The position numbers and the translations under genes are program-made. Source: Heterodera schachtii (Eukaryota; Nematoda; Chromadorea; Rhabditida; Heteroderidae). From it: 64,000 bases of DNA. Below, piece after piece: positions 52,001 to 63,829 of this stretch. The stretch spans positions 189,275 to 253,274 of the forward strand of contig SIJG01000011.1 in assembly GCA_023374025.1 (NCBI GenBank). The letters are read 5' to 3'. The notes below the pieces were generated by a model, which saw only the letters and a list, made by a program, of their open reading frames with translations, was not told the DNA's origin and searched no databases. Each line of letters opens with the position of its first letter. Position 1 is the first letter of the stretch.

Positions 52001-52969
52001 ATTACCAGATTAATGAATATTTTAATTAATATTAGCGCAAGAATTCGTTTTAATTTTGTTTTTACGATAAATACGAAATATTCAGAATAACTTTTTAAAA
52101 CCTCTACTAAATTTATTACTGGTTACGGATTATGGAAATTATGGCATTTTTGAGCCCACTTAATTACGGAGTTTTGGTTATTGAAAATCCTAGTTACGCC
52201 CATTTCTAATACATAAATATTTATGAATTACATAATATTGTGCCAGAAACCCGTTTCCACTTGAATCTAAAATCACGACAACCAATTAAAAAAAAAATTT
52301 AGATTTTCCATTTTAATATATTCTTCAGTAAATTCTTTTGAATAGTTAATCAAATTAAAATTTTGAAATTTTATTTAAATTAAATTTACCTTTGTCACGT
52401 GCCGCTGGTTTTCTGTGAACGCGGGATAATAATGAATGAATTCACAAATTTTTGCATAAAATTTGACAACAATTTTCATGTTCCTCATTTTTTAAGTAAC
52501 CTGCACTAATGATGATTATGATGATGGAGCAGATAATTCAAGCATTGGTAAGAAGTTTTTTATTAAAAATTTTTTAAGATTTCAAATAATTTAAAAAACT
52601 TTTACGAGGGATCGGAATTTGAAAATGCCTGGATTTGGGTTTCATGTTTGACATGGACCTGGATTTTCTAGATAATCCAGCAAAATCCAGGTCAAGGATT
52701 TGTAAAATGAAGAAAGAGTTAATTAAATTATTAAATAGCTAGAAATCTTGCAGAAATCCTTGCAATTTTATTACAGATTTTGTGCGTTGTAGTGCATTTA
52801 AAATTTGATTTTTTTAGCTGACACCACCGAAATGCTGGCCGAACTGTCCGCCATGGTGGCCAAATCGACGGCCCATTCCGGCGCCACCAGTCCAGCAAAC
52901 ATTCTCCAGTTTATTGAGGAGCAAAAACAGAAAGCGTCAAGCCAAGCAGTTGCTGGAGAACAACCATGA
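46049..52969 (+). CDS. Unrecognised charged, low-complexity protein (partial model)
   Basis: Exons with consistent phases: 46049-46191, 47239-47296, 47367-47509, 50766-51142. Further likely exons: about 51620-51909 and 52500-52549 plus 52818-52969. The first exon carries IYCIRGDWCDYDCGKFHRRK and a helical VVRAHVDKLEKAALQ. The next is Ser/Pro-rich ending VSVTLDDIIG. The 50766 exon is acidic (FLDDQDQTLWDKRAAKKR, PRYINDEEAEDFEEM, MIKLVARKMPKK) and open to TAA at 51142. The later exons encode a Gly/Ser linker with SDSDDD and TTEMLAELSAMVAKS to TGA. They may be alternative C-termini or a second gene, since no donor from the 51142 exon is convincing. The true start is unplaced; no domain recognised. 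The 47510-50765 intron is a satellite array. Confidence 0.5.
47620..50710. repeat. Intronic satellite of ACGCGTAAAA-type monomers with higher-order structure
   Basis: About 3.1 kb of degenerate 16-20-bp monomers of the form GGGAC(A/G)CGTAAAAA..T. Each centres on a palindromic or near-palindromic hexamer (ACGCGT, ACACGT, ACGTGT) followed by an A-run. From about 48600 to 50200 a higher-order unit of roughly 215 bp recurs; the marker 'gggacacggtgtttatatta' appears at about 48868, 49080, 49298, 49510, 49675 and 50135. The array fills the intron between the exons ending 47509 and starting 50766. Confidence 0.95.
51453..51575. mobile_element. Short TIR element with ACCGTATTT termini (second copy)
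   Basis: The ends are TACCGTATTTCCTGTAATAT and its inverse ATATTACAGGAAATATGGTA; the interior has CCCCCGGGGG, 'caaccccccctc' and G-run words. It is the same terminal family as 13589-13755, with TA at the outer boundaries. Confidence 0.8.
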
Positions 52970-54179
52970 ACACAATTTTTAAATTCCCCTGGCTGAACAT
53001 TTTTATAAATAAGGCGATGAAAAGTTTAATGCTAGCAATTATGGATAATTTTTAATTAATTAATTTTAAATTTAATTAAATCTAATAGCACATAATATCG
53101 TTCATCTTCGATGGCAAGGACAGTGTCCTTGGGAATTTTGCTTGTTCTTGAAAATTAAAAAGCGGAGTTCTCATTAATGGTAATTAATTCTCAAGCACAG
53201 TTAATTGATTAGCGAAATTTATCGTTCGCCTTATTTATTTAATTTCTTTTAATAACATTGAAACAGGTTCCATTTTAAAATAATCTTAGTCAAATACCTA
53301 AAGAAAATTTCGTCAAAATGTACTTAGAATCATTTTTTTTCTTAATTTTTCATTTTATTCCAACGAAAATTGTGATTGAATAAAAAGAACATTAAATCAA
53401 TTAATTTTTGATTTTTCTAAATACGTTCATATCGATGGCAAGGACAGTGTCATTGGGAATTTTGCTTGTTCTTGAAAATTAAAAAGCGGAGTTCTCATTA
53501 ATGGTAATTAATTCTCAAGCACAGTTAATTGATTAGCGAAATTTATCGTTCGCCTTATTTATTTAATTTCTTTTAATAACATTGAAACAGGTTCCATTTT
53601 AAAATAATCTTAGTCAAATACCTAAAGAAAATTTCGTCAAAATGTACTTAGAATCATTTTTTCCCTTAATTTTTCATTTTTATTCCAACGAAATTGTGAT
53701 TGAATAAAAAGAACATTGAATCAATTAATTTTTTGATTTTTCTAATTTGAAATGAAAGTTGTTAGATCATTGTCTCGTAATCAACAGCAGAGTCAGTTGA
53801 TTGAATTTTGTTTAAAGATCAATCATACTTTTCTTTTTTTCGATATGAAATGCTTAAAATGGTGCCTTCCCACCCTAAATGAAAATTTTAATGCAAAATT
53901 AGACAATTCGAGAAGTTGAATAATTTCTTAGAGGCGTTAATGACTATTAACATCCAGGGTTGCCTTCCCGACCAAAAGTGCAAAATTAAACAAAAATATT
54001 TGGAAATTTGGATTGATTCCTTATAGCGTTAAAGGGTTTTAACTAGGGGGATTAATCCCGCGCCGATGAAAATTTAATGGGAAAATAGGGAAAATTCCGT
54101 ATTTAAAAATTAAAACCCTCTCCAAAACGGATGACCATTTTAGGCAAATCACTTTCAAAAAAAAATATTCTGTTGGCTA
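52970..54179. other. Spacer between the charged-protein and zinc-finger genes
   Basis: Both neighbours end here (convergent). The main content is the 327-bp tandem duplication (53098-53750). No gene seen. Confidence 0.5.
53098..53750. repeat. Recent tandem duplication, about 327-bp unit, two copies
   Basis: Units start 'gttcatcttcgatggcaagg' (53099) and 'gttcatatcgatggcaagga' (53427) and run through 'aaagcggagttctcattaat', 'gattagcgaaatttatcgtt' and 'taatttttgatttttcta'. They differ by a few substitutions and single-base indels, so the duplication is young. Confidence 0.95.
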
Positions 54180-56914
54180 TTAAGCATCGCGTAGATCAAG
54201 GCCCGGAGAAATGTATGAATTGTCGTTGCGGCACATCAAATAGCGCGAGGCGCGCGGGTTGAACATACGTTCACCACGGTGACTGTACATATGGTAGGCG
54301 AGGCCACTGGAATTTGAATTACAATTTAATGAGTTACAGTATTTTTGATCATCAAAATTTGTATTAAAAACGAAGGGAAATTTAGTGAAAAAAAAATTTT
54401 TTAATTGAGTTTTGCGAGTTTCAATTTTTTAAATAATTTAAAGAAATTTAAATCTTCTGGAAGACCATACACCAGAGGGATGGCATGGGATTCCGATTTC
54501 CGACATTTTTGGGGCAGGGTTCTCCGATTTCCGTACATTTTTGGTTGGAAATTCCGATTTCCGAAAATTTTTGGGGCTTCGGAGTGCCGTCCCTGCTATA
54601 CACCATTTACAAATTTCTAAAAAAGGTTCAAATGCCAAAAAATGCCATATATGGAATAAAATTTCCGGAAAATTTCTTTTTCATTAGGCCTTAGAAATGT
54701 GTAAAAAATTTTCACCGGCTGTCGGCATAGCTTTTCGAGCAGTATTGGCATATGTAGGGCTTGGAGCGCACATCCGACAGCCCACGCTTAAGCTGATATT
54801 TGGGCTCAAAGCCTTGTTCAGCAAATTCGGGTGTTGGAAATTCGGCCGGATGAATGGCGGCCGATGAGCTGGACATGGTCAAAGCGCCAAAGTCGGCCAA
54901 CGAGGCGGACGGCACGGGCACAGCCGCTGACAACGGTTCATCCTCCCCGGGATGCTTATGGTAGAGCAAATCTGTGTACTAAAAAGCATTTTTATAATTA
55001 ATAAAATTAATTTAAAATATTGGGATAAAGACTTAAGCTGATTTGAACAAAATCCGCTTTTTGGCGAAGTAAATAATGGAAAATCATTTAAATTTTTCCA
55101 ATGATTTCTGTCATCTGTCCTTACATTTATAAGAATTGTTTGATTTTAGCACCTATTGTTATTTTTTCTAGGATTTTTCAGATAAAATAAAAATTGATTT
55201 CCAAAAATTTATAGAAATTTTTTTTATTTTCTAAATGCCCATAAAATTTCATGGGTTTTCCTTTATAATTTATATTTTCATACAATACAAATTTACTTGG
55301 AAATGTAATTTAATAAATTTAAAATATTTTTTTAATAAAATTCCTTATTTTTTAAATTAAACACTGAAAAATAAATCTCATATTCATACTGACTTGATAA
55401 AATGTACGCCCACACTCGCATTTGTAGCCTTTTTGTTCTAAATTTTTATTAAATATTATTAAAAATATTAAAATTGCTTACGCAGATGGGTTTTTGCATG
55501 GTATTCAAGCTCGCACATGTAATGAAATGATTCGCCGCATTTATTGCATAAATAGGGCTTAAATTTACAAAAAATAAATAAATTTAAATTACGACTAAAT
55601 TTACGGAAAAATAAATAATACGCTTAAATATACGGGAAAAAAAATCTAAAATTAAGTTTAAAATACCTGCGTTATGTCATGCACTCGCTCATGTGCCTTT
55701 AATGTCGTCTAAATTTTAACATCAAAAAATTAATTAATTAATGCAATTATTGGGTAATTTTTTATAAATTATTAAATATAAACCTAAAAAAGGTAGAAAT
55801 TATGAAAAAAAACTAATTAAATATAAACAAAAAGTCAAAAAGAATAAAGAAAAAATTAAATTCATCTTTTTGTTTAATTTTTGAACTTTTTAATATTACC
55901 TCTATCTTTAATAAAATGAAAAAAATAAAAATTTTGAAAAATTTAAATTGAATAAAATTTTTATTATATTTTTTACACTACAAAATCACTGTACCATATA
56001 ATTAAATGTGAGCCCACAAAAGCGGCATTTGTAGTAAGTAAAGCCATTCTCATCCTTGCACGAATTTGTCCGCACTTTCTGTTCTTCTGTTGCCGCCGGC
56101 TTTTCCTCCGTTTCATTTGGCTAAAAATGTGAAAAATAATTAAAAATATAATTAAATTTCAATTTTTCAAATTTTCGTTACAGTATACCACTAACCACAG
56201 TATCGTCCCATTTTAGACTCCGTTGTGCAGCAATGTTTGAGCTGGTTACAACAGTGCCATCATCATCTTCTTCATCACCAGCAGCAGAACCTTTCACTGT
56301 TATGCCTTCATTTTGTTGTGGTCCATCAGAAATGGGAGTTTTCTAAAAATGTTAATTTTCAAATAATTTTTAATTAAAAATAAAAATATTTTTAAAATAA
56401 TATTAGAATAAATTATTTTTACACTGATATTTTCATAAATTTTTCAATTAAAAACGTAAATATTTTTAAAATAATTTTAATTAAAAATAAATATATTTAA
56501 ATAATATAGAATAAATTATTTTTCACTGATATTTTCATAAATATTTCAATTAAATATATAAATAATTTTTAAAAATAATATTAAATTAATTATTTTGTCA
56601 CTAATACCTTCATAATATTCAAATTAAATATGTATTATTTATTTTAATTTATATAAATTTTAATTGTTTTTTCACTGACATCTTCACTTTTATCACCACC
56701 AATTTGTCCCTTTTCCGCATCTTCAACTTTTGCCTGATCCTCATTTTCCAACTTTGCTGCTTTTACATTTTCCATGTTGCTAATCACATCCTCCTTGACC
56801 TCAATTAAAGTGATTGGTTCAGTTTTCTTTTCTTTGGACTCCTAAAATATTTAAAAAAATTTATTTGGGTTTTTAATAGTAAATTTTTACCGTTGTGTTT
56901 AATTCATTATCCAT
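54180..56914 (-). CDS. Four-finger C2H2 zinc-finger protein
   Basis: Nine exons, all phases consistent: 56914-56891, 56841-56680, 56342-56196, 56120-55995, 55708-55667, 55557-55482, 55437-55394, 54978-54716, 54306-54180, giving 336 aa. The N-terminal third is acidic and low-complexity (DNELNTT, GDEEDDDG). Fingers: CRFC..H-ERV-H (split by an intron), CNKC..H-AKT-H, a degenerate third finger with CEC (one residue between Cys) and HKH, a Ser/Ala/Pro-rich spacer of about 45 residues, then CQYC..H-MYS-H. The C-terminus continues RGERMFNPRASRYL to the stop. Likely a nuclear DNA-binding protein; the target is unknown and I cannot name an orthologue. The third finger probably binds zinc poorly. The last intron carries a hAT-type MITE. 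Confidence 0.9.
54472..54594. mobile_element. 123-bp hAT-type MITE with 8-bp TSD
   Basis: The ends are CAGAGGGATGGCA and TGCCGTCCCTG. The TSD is CCATACAC / CTATACAC (54464-54471, 54595-54602; one mismatch). The interior repeats 'attccgatttccga.atttttgg' three times; related interior words occur near 28650-28735 and 59830-60050. It lies in the last intron of the zinc-finger gene. Confidence 0.85.
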
Positions 56915-58254
56915 TTATTAACTGAGTAGAAATAAAACTGTTCGTATTTGGCCAACAGAAATATTTATTAAAACGGATTAATAAATAGCAATAATAAATA
57001 CATAAAAATTAGGAAATAAAATATTAGCAAAATTTGCTTCTAAAACTACGATTGATCTGGGTCTGATCTGGCCCGGAACACAGCTTTTTCTGATCATTTT
57101 CACCAGATCCCGGCCCCTTGATTGGCTGGGATTCCGGGCTTTTCTGGCCTAACCCATTTAGCTAGATCTTAGATTCCTTCCCAGCATTGGCTCGGAATTG
57201 CTGCTTTTTCTAATCCTTATCCGTCTCACAAATCCACCCCCGCATTCCACTGATCCTGATCAGTTCCTTCCTGGTTTAAATATTTTGAAAAACTTTAGTC
57301 TCCGTTCTTGCTTATCCCTGCACAGCAATGGCTCAACTGACTAATAATACTGAATGGCCATCCCAAATCGCTTTCTGGCCGACGGGGGAGGGCGGGGGCG
57401 GCGATCGATCACTTTTTCCGATCGATTAAGACCGGAAAATAGTGATTTTGGATGGTTTCTTCAACCGGATAAGCCACCGAATGTTGGCTTTACACTGACC
57501 CCAGCCAAATCAGCTTTATCCGCTCTTAAAATTGAACATATGTCACACATTGAATACTCAAATGCGACATAAACTATAACAAAAAATTTATTTTTATAAA
57601 AAAATGAAAATAGCATTTTAATCGGAAAAGAAATTTACGGAAAATTGTTTCTTTGAAGCACTTAACCAACCTCACTCAATTTACTAATTAAGTGGCTCTT
57701 TTTTCAATGATTTTAAAAATTATTTTGTTTATTTTTTCTGAGTTTTCTGTGCCCTTGAAAATTTTATGAGATAGCGGATTATTTGTTTTTGGTTGAAGAT
57801 GTTGAGCAAAGCTCTCAAGAGCTGCTGGTGATTGACTTGCACGGGATAATGAGGGCTTACGAACAGAAAAATACTAAACGATCCGAAAATTACAGGGCTA
57901 AAAGTCGAGAAGAATTTTTTTTTTTTTTTTTTGAAAATTAGTAGGCTTATAGAGTAATTAGTGGAAATTTTATTTTGACACACTTTATTGTCTGTCTGCT
58001 CAGTAACATTTTTGTAAATGCACTTTTTCTGCTATGCCTATAGGTAATCGGAGACCTTTTGGCGCTCATGCCAAAAAGTGTTCAAATAATCCGGGCCGTT
58101 TGGTGGCCGACAGAAATTTATTTGTTGCCACACGACAAACGACGAATTCCTTAGCTCCCCTTCTGCCCCCCATTAAATTTAAAAGTGGGTAAATGAAGAT
58201 GATGATGGAGTTTTTGGAGACAAATGAGAACGACTCTTGGGGGGGGGGGTGAGC

Positions 58255-58622
58255 GGCCAACTCCGTCCCGGACACGTTTAAAACTAATTATTATATTTTT
58301 TTTGTTAATTGACCAAACCCAACAAAAAATATGGCATCATTCGAAGGCTCTTAACAAGCTCTATTATCTAATTAGCTAATTAAACTTACTCTCAATTCAA
58401 CAAAGACTGTAAAAATAAAAAAACTCAAAAATTCTGATTTTTTTGTTGCAATTTTCAAATTTTAATTTCTTGTGAGTTATTAAATCTCATTGAAAAATCT
58501 CTTCAAAATATTTTAAATAAATGGTAAGCTTCAGATAGCAATTTTATTAATTTTTTCAACCAAGAAAGAAAAAGGGTTATGGCTTACATTAGCCTAAAAG
58601 TGTCTGGGACGGAATTGGCGGC
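58255..58622. mobile_element. Palindromic element with GTATCATTCGA core (member 7)
   Basis: The TIR is GCCAACTCCGTCCCGGACAC with inverse AGTGTCTGGGACGGAATTGG. The left core 'atggcatcattcgaaggctc' is clear (58331-58350), and the right arm is decayed ('agcttcagatagcaa'). It also has 'aagctctatta', AAAGTTAT-like words and the same overall plan as the other members. Confidence 0.75.
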
Positions 58623-59809
58623 ACGGAATTTTTGATTCCCGTCGGCGAGAGCGGAGGGGAGAGGAGACTCTCGAGCGTTCCTGTTTATGCTAGGGGAATG
58701 TGTGCAGGCAGCTCTGATCGGAGGACGAAGACGACGACCGCCCGTCCGGCTGAATGGGGGCGGATTTGAGGAAAAGCCTCGGCTAAAGCCAGGGACAGAT
58801 GAAAAAGCATTCGAGCGAAGAAGAGGAGGGATAAATGAAAGAAAGAAAGAAGTGGAAAAAGAGGGAGAAAAAGATCAATTGATATATATATATTATTTTT
58901 ATATAATTTAATAAGTGTAAATAATATTGTAAAGTAATAATTTGAATTAAATAGGGATTAGTATTTTAATATAAAGAAGCAAATATTTTTTAATAAATTA
59001 TAAAATATTTATTCGTTTTTTAATAATAAAGCTATATATTTTTTACTATAATATACTATAAAATATTTTATTATTATTTTCATAAAAGTATATTTTTTAT
59101 TATATATATTAAAAACCGATTTTAAAAATAAAGAAGCTATATTTTTTTGCTTTATTATTATTATTATTATTTTTAACAATAAAACTATATTTTTGCTATA
59201 AAAAATAATTAAATTAAAAAAAAAAGATTAAAAATATATTTTTAAATCGAATTTTAATTATTATTTTTTCCTTTTTATTAATATAATGGAATAAATATTA
59301 AAAATGAATTTTAATTTGTTTTTTCCTTTTTTATTAATATAATGGAATAATATTAAAACTAAAATTGAAAATTTTATTTAAATTAACAAAATTTCAAATT
59401 ACAAACCTTAGTCTTTCACAATTTTAGGTACATATCTTTTCTTAATTTCTTCATAAATTTACGCAATAAAAAAAATATTTCTCACAGCATTTTTACGAAT
59501 GCAAAAATCTGGCAAAAATGCTCAATTTTGTGCCATTTTTAGCAACACAAAAAAGGCTGCCCAAAAAGAGTCCGACGTAAAACATTTTCCGCCCACTGCT
59601 GGAGGCAGAAAAGAATTATATGTATTTGTCCATTTTGGTTCTTGAAGTTTTGTTAGCAGAATAAGGCAGTCGTCCATTTGTAGTCAGTCGTCATAAGGTG
59701 GGACCAAACTTTTTTTTTGGCCATATTTCTATGGAAACTATTGGCAAAAATTAAATCAATCCCTTTTTACCAAATATTTACAATGTTTTTTTATTTTTGT
59801 TAAATATAG

Positions 59810-60065
59810 CAGGGATATGACGGCATTGCCATTTAGCGAATTGCCGAAATTTTTGAGCCGTCGGAGTTCCGATTGCTGAAATTTTTTTTTCAGTCGTCGA
59901 ATACCATGGACCTCTGAATGCCGAAATTTTTGGGACGTCGGTATTCCGATTGCCGATTTCCGATATTTTCGGAATTCCGATTGCAATCGCCAAAATAATT
60001 TTCACCCGTCGGAATGCCGATTCCAGTTGCCATAATTTTTTGAGGCGTCGGCACATATCTCTGAT
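59810..60065. repeat. GCCGAAATTTTT-type degenerate repeat
   Basis: Irregular tandem copies of 'gccgaaatttttg..cgtcgg.attccgattgccga' are bounded by CAGGGATATG (59811) and CATATCTCTG (60055-60064). The termini are hAT-like but no matching TSD is seen. It shares interior words with 54472-54594. Confidence 0.6.
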
Positions 60066-60246
60066 ACATTGTAGAAACCTTATTTAAGGTTCCCTAAAAA
60101 TTTCAGGGACCCGGAATGTTAGTTACCTCAAAAGGCTTCGAAAATTTGGGAAAATAAATCGAAAATATTTTTAAATAAAATTAAAAACAAATTAAATTTC
60201 CTTCAATTATATTAATTTAAAAAATAATTCATATGTTTAACAGAAA

Positions 60247-62439
60247 ATGCAGTTGACACTTGTTGAGGCTTTTGCCGTTGTTTTTGTGTTCCTCCTTTTC
60301 ATTTTAATGATCACCGGATCAATCGCAATTTGTTGCAAAGTGATTGAAAGAAAACGGCAAAACCAACAACACCAATCATCTATACAGGCCAATGCCAACC
60401 AATTGAGTGGTGTAAATGGTGCTTTTTAACTTGATTATTTACTGCAAATTTAATTTTTAAGTCAGGGTTCATGATTAATTGTCCTGGAGTGAGCTAAGGA
60501 CGCCCTTGGAAAATAAATTTTCAATGTTTCAGGGATGGGTTTTGTCTTGAGCCAACTATGCCCTTGAAAAATTAAATTTGGATTCTTTTAGGGTTCGGAT
60601 TGTGTTAAAAAACCATAAAATTCAGCGCCGGATCCTGGATTTAAGGTGTTAATCCCGCGGGACTCTATCCCGCAAAAAATTTTGATTTTAAATCCCGCAG
60701 CGGGACCTGCAAATTTAAATTTCCGGGCTATAATGTTAAAACACAAGCTAATTTGAAAGAATTAATTTTTAAATATTTCGGAGAAAGATTGTTTAAATTT
60801 TAAATTCCTCCGGCTGCTCCCGTTATCTAATTTTATTATTTAAAAAAAATTTTCATTTTTAAATATTTAATTAGTTTCAAATTAAAATTAATCTCAATTA
60901 AGCAGAAAATGGGCAAAACAATTCTCCTGATGCTGCTGCGGTTAAAACATCTGTCAAGCAACGAAATAATGAGCAGATTATATTGGCCCCAATAATAGAA
61001 AATGAATTTGACGAAAACAAACCTCAGGTTGAGAGTGTATTTAAATAAATGATTATTAGAATAATTGCTGAAATTGGATTTTTAATACCTTCAATTATTA
61101 TTTTTTAAATATTAGCATAATTTTTTGAATTCAAAATATTTTTAATAAAAAAATTTGTAAAATCATGAGCATTATTTTATTAATCTATATTCTTAATAAA
61201 AACATTGATATTTTTTTATGTGTTTCTAAGAAAATTAAAATATTGAAGATTTTAAAAATTATTTAATTTTTTTTAAAGAAAATCTAAAATTTATTTTAAA
61301 AAATGTAAAAAATGAATTTTTAGGAAAACCATCTTCAGAAAATTTACCAAAAAATTAGAATAAAAATTTTATTTTTTACGCTAAAAATAAATTATATTAA
61401 AATATTTTTAGCAAATTGTCAGGGATGATGTAAATGTGGAAAAAATTGGCGGAATTGTCGTTGTGCACACAATGCCAAAAACTGAGAATATTCCGCCGAA
61501 AAAATTTGGACCAATCATCAAATATCATCCATTGCATCCAGAAAATGATCAGACAAATTTGTCACCAAAAATTGTAAAAATAATTAATTAAATTTTAATT
61601 ATTTTGTTTTATTAAGGACCGTTACCCGAGTAGTGAAGGTACGGTAGTCCAAGAATTTGATGGAATACGGTATTCTTCCGCCTCAGGCTCGTCCGTGTCC
61701 ACAGCTGTTTTTCAGCATGACAACAACAAAAATGTCGACAATTTGCAGAAAACGATGGTGAATTAAATAATAATAATTAAATCCCGTTTTAAAACAATTT
61801 GTAAAGTTTTCGAGACTTCATTTGATTAAACGACAAAAAAATTGTGGTGGATTATATAAATTGTCTTTATATAATTTAATCATTAAATTGAATTTCCTTA
61901 CAAATAATTTTTTTTTTGGTTTTTTATTATTTTTTTGGTTTTTTAACTTTTTTAGAATTTTTTCTCTTTTCAAAGAAAAAATAAAAATTCTAAAAAATCA
62001 AATAAAAATTCAAATGAAAACTTTTTAAGCCTCAAATAAAAATAATGGTTTTTATATAGTTTCCTAGCGTAGCGATGACTCAAAATTTTAATAAAATCCC
62101 AAAAAATTTTTTTATTGCATTTGCTCAGAATGTTTAATATAAAATGGAAAATTCTTTCAGCAAAAATGAAAATTGCATTAACTTTCAAGTTAATTCCATT
62201 GAATTCTTCGCGTATGCCTTTAAAATACCAAATTTAGGAATTTGAATCATCAATATTGCCCAATGAAATGCAATCAAACATGGAGAAATGCTCATCGGTA
62301 TAAAAAAAAAATTAATTAATTATAAATATTTTAAAAATATTTTCGAATTATTTAGGTAATTCAAACAAGCAACAATGATGCTAATATTAGAAATGAAATG
62401 GAGAAAAAGCATCAAATCGAAGGCAACGATCAGAAATGA
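60247..62439 (+). CDS. Single-pass membrane protein of unknown function
   Basis: Six exons with consistent phases: 60247-60409, 60906-61027, 61412-61573, 61617-61757, 62238-62297, 62356-62439; 243 aa with stop TGA. Residues about 6-32 form one hydrophobic segment (VEAFAVVFVFLLFILMITGS) followed by CC and the basic stop-transfer KVIERKRQ. The remaining about 205 residues are hydrophilic, Asn/Gln/Ser-rich (PKTENIPPKKFGPIIKYHPL, ASGSSVSTAVFQHD) and probably cytosolic. The short N-terminus and the absence of a cleavable signal suggest a signal-anchor protein. If exon 1 is not spliced at 60410, reading on gives a 60-aa protein ending GAF. No domain recognised. It is convergent with the next gene; only 78 bp separate the stops. 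Confidence 0.85.
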
Positions 62440-62517
62440 ATTTGAAATGATTTTTAACAAATTTTTATTCTTTTATTTAAAATTCAAAAATAAAAAAATA
62501 TTCAAATATTAAATGCC

Positions 62518-62769
62518 TCAATGTTCTTCCTCATGATGTTCTTCAAATTCAACTTCATGTTCATGCTCTTTGTGCTCCTCCTCCGATGAAGAGTTTTGCT
62601 CACTTTCTTCGTTCACTGTTTCGAATGGGCCTAAAAAATTTCAAAAATTAAAAAAAATTTTTCTAAATTCTATCATTTAATTCAACAATTTCTTACGTCC
62701 GTTAAGCGATTGTATTTGCAACATAATGAAGGTGAATAAAATGAGCATGAAAATTTTGTATGGGTTCAT
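62518..62769 (-). CDS. Small secreted Glu/His-rich protein
   Basis: Two exons, 62769-62697 and 62630-62518, phases consistent, 61 aa. The N-terminus MNPYKIFMLILFTFIMLQ is a signal peptide, probably cleaved after about residue 22-24. The mature chain of about 37 residues is very acidic with His interleaved (EEEHKEHEHEVEFEEHHEEE) and has no Cys. Such composition can bind divalent metal, but this is inference. Size and secretion match the many short secreted proteins of parasitic nematodes; no family recognised. Confidence 0.85.
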
Positions 62770-63428
62770 ATTAATTAGAAATAAAGAATTCACAAATTTA
62801 TTATGAGCAAACCTTTAAAATCGGAAATTTTTAGATTTTAAAATTTTTTTATTTTATTAAAAAATAAATTATTATAATATATTACAAAAAAATTTTCATT
62901 TCCATTAATGGAAAATGGTTGGGCCATTCATTATGTTTTGCGAAATTAATCAATTCCCTCACATTCGAATAACGGTGAAAAAGGTCTCCGACCATGGAAA
63001 TGACTAATTGATGTATTAATTATTTAATACATTACATTTTTTAGGTTTAGATTTTATTACTTTATAAATTATAATATAAAATAATATATTTTAAATATAT
63101 TTAATTGATTTTTTTTTTTGCGTTAATTTTATCAGTTGCCCGGCAGAATTACGTAATCCACGTATATCCACGTGTCCTTTTTATAATAGATAATTTTTTT
63201 TGCCAAAAATTTTTATTATTTTTCAAAATTATATTATACATATAATATTCATTATTATCAAAATCGGTGAATCTGCCAAATTAAGAAGCACAGGCTTCAT
63301 ACGAAAAAAAAAATTCATTACAATTTTACAAAAAAAAAAGTAATTTATTATTTTAATAAAATTTTATTTATTATTAGTCAACGTACGGTGGGTGCTTTTA
63401 ATCCCCTTTGAGGTAAAAGCGATTAAAA
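62770..63428. other. AT-rich divergent promoter region
   Basis: It separates two divergent secreted-protein starts (62769 on -, 63429 on +), so both promoters lie here. It has inverted ACGTATATCCACGTG-type words near 63160-63180, with a CACGTG E-box-like hexamer at about 63168-63173. No gene seen. Confidence 0.4.
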
Positions 63429-63735
63429 ATGCTAATTCTTTTATTTGTTTTGGCGGCAATTTTGGGCATTAAAATAATGCAAGCGGAAAATAGACCATTA
63501 AAAGTGCTGATCAAATGGAAATTGGAACTGCTGCAGATCAACCAATAAAGAACAACAACCATGATTGGGAAGCTTTGTTGAACAAGGCTCAAATTGACCA
63601 GGGGGAAATGGCGGGGGACGAATTAATCATCCAATTAAGCCAAAATGAAGTGCTAATTGAAGCGGCTTTAAAAAAGGACAAAGAAAGTCGTATTCCATCA
63701 ATTCAAGTAAAATATTTTGAAATTTTAATAAATTG
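63429..63735 (+). CDS. 5' part of a secreted acidic protein, with a one-base frame break
   Basis: ATG at 63429 opens a signal peptide (MLILLFVLAAILGIK) followed by QAENRPLK. In this frame a stop comes at 63548, but the -1 frame from about 63505 is well formed (ADQMEIGTAAD, HDWEALLNKAQIDQ, DELIIQLSQNEVLIEAALKK) up to a GTAAAA donor near 63706. The switch coincides with an AAAA run (63502-63505 region). Either the sequence lacks one A or the gene is damaged. Later exons would lie beyond this window or in its last 260 bases, which I could not place. Confidence 0.6.
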
Positions 63736-63829
63736 ATTGATGATTTTATTGAAAATAATGATTCATTAATAGGGATGGGAATTTCATGTAATTACTTTTT
63801 TTTCTTGGATTTTCCATGCTCTAAATTAG

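Larger units (their letters stand above)
56915..60246. other. Long spacer upstream of two divergent genes
   Basis: The zinc-finger gene starts at 56914 (-) and the membrane-protein gene at 60247 (+). The spacer holds TGATC/CCGGG-rich repeat words (57050-57270), a palindromic element (58255-58622), a GA-rich tract (58680-58880), very AT-rich sequence (58880-59400) and a GCCGAAATTTTT-type repeat (59810-60065). Open frames at 57354-57572 and 58687-58911 have no splice or homology support. Confidence 0.5.

Noticed and set aside
57354..57572. 72-codon open frame as a small gene
   Set aside because: No signal peptide, splice signals or recognisable domain; the surrounding sequence is repeat-like (TGATC/CCGGG words).
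58687..58911. 74-codon Arg/Glu-rich open frame
   Set aside because: It lies in a GA-rich tract directly beside the member-7 palindrome; composition explains the open frame.
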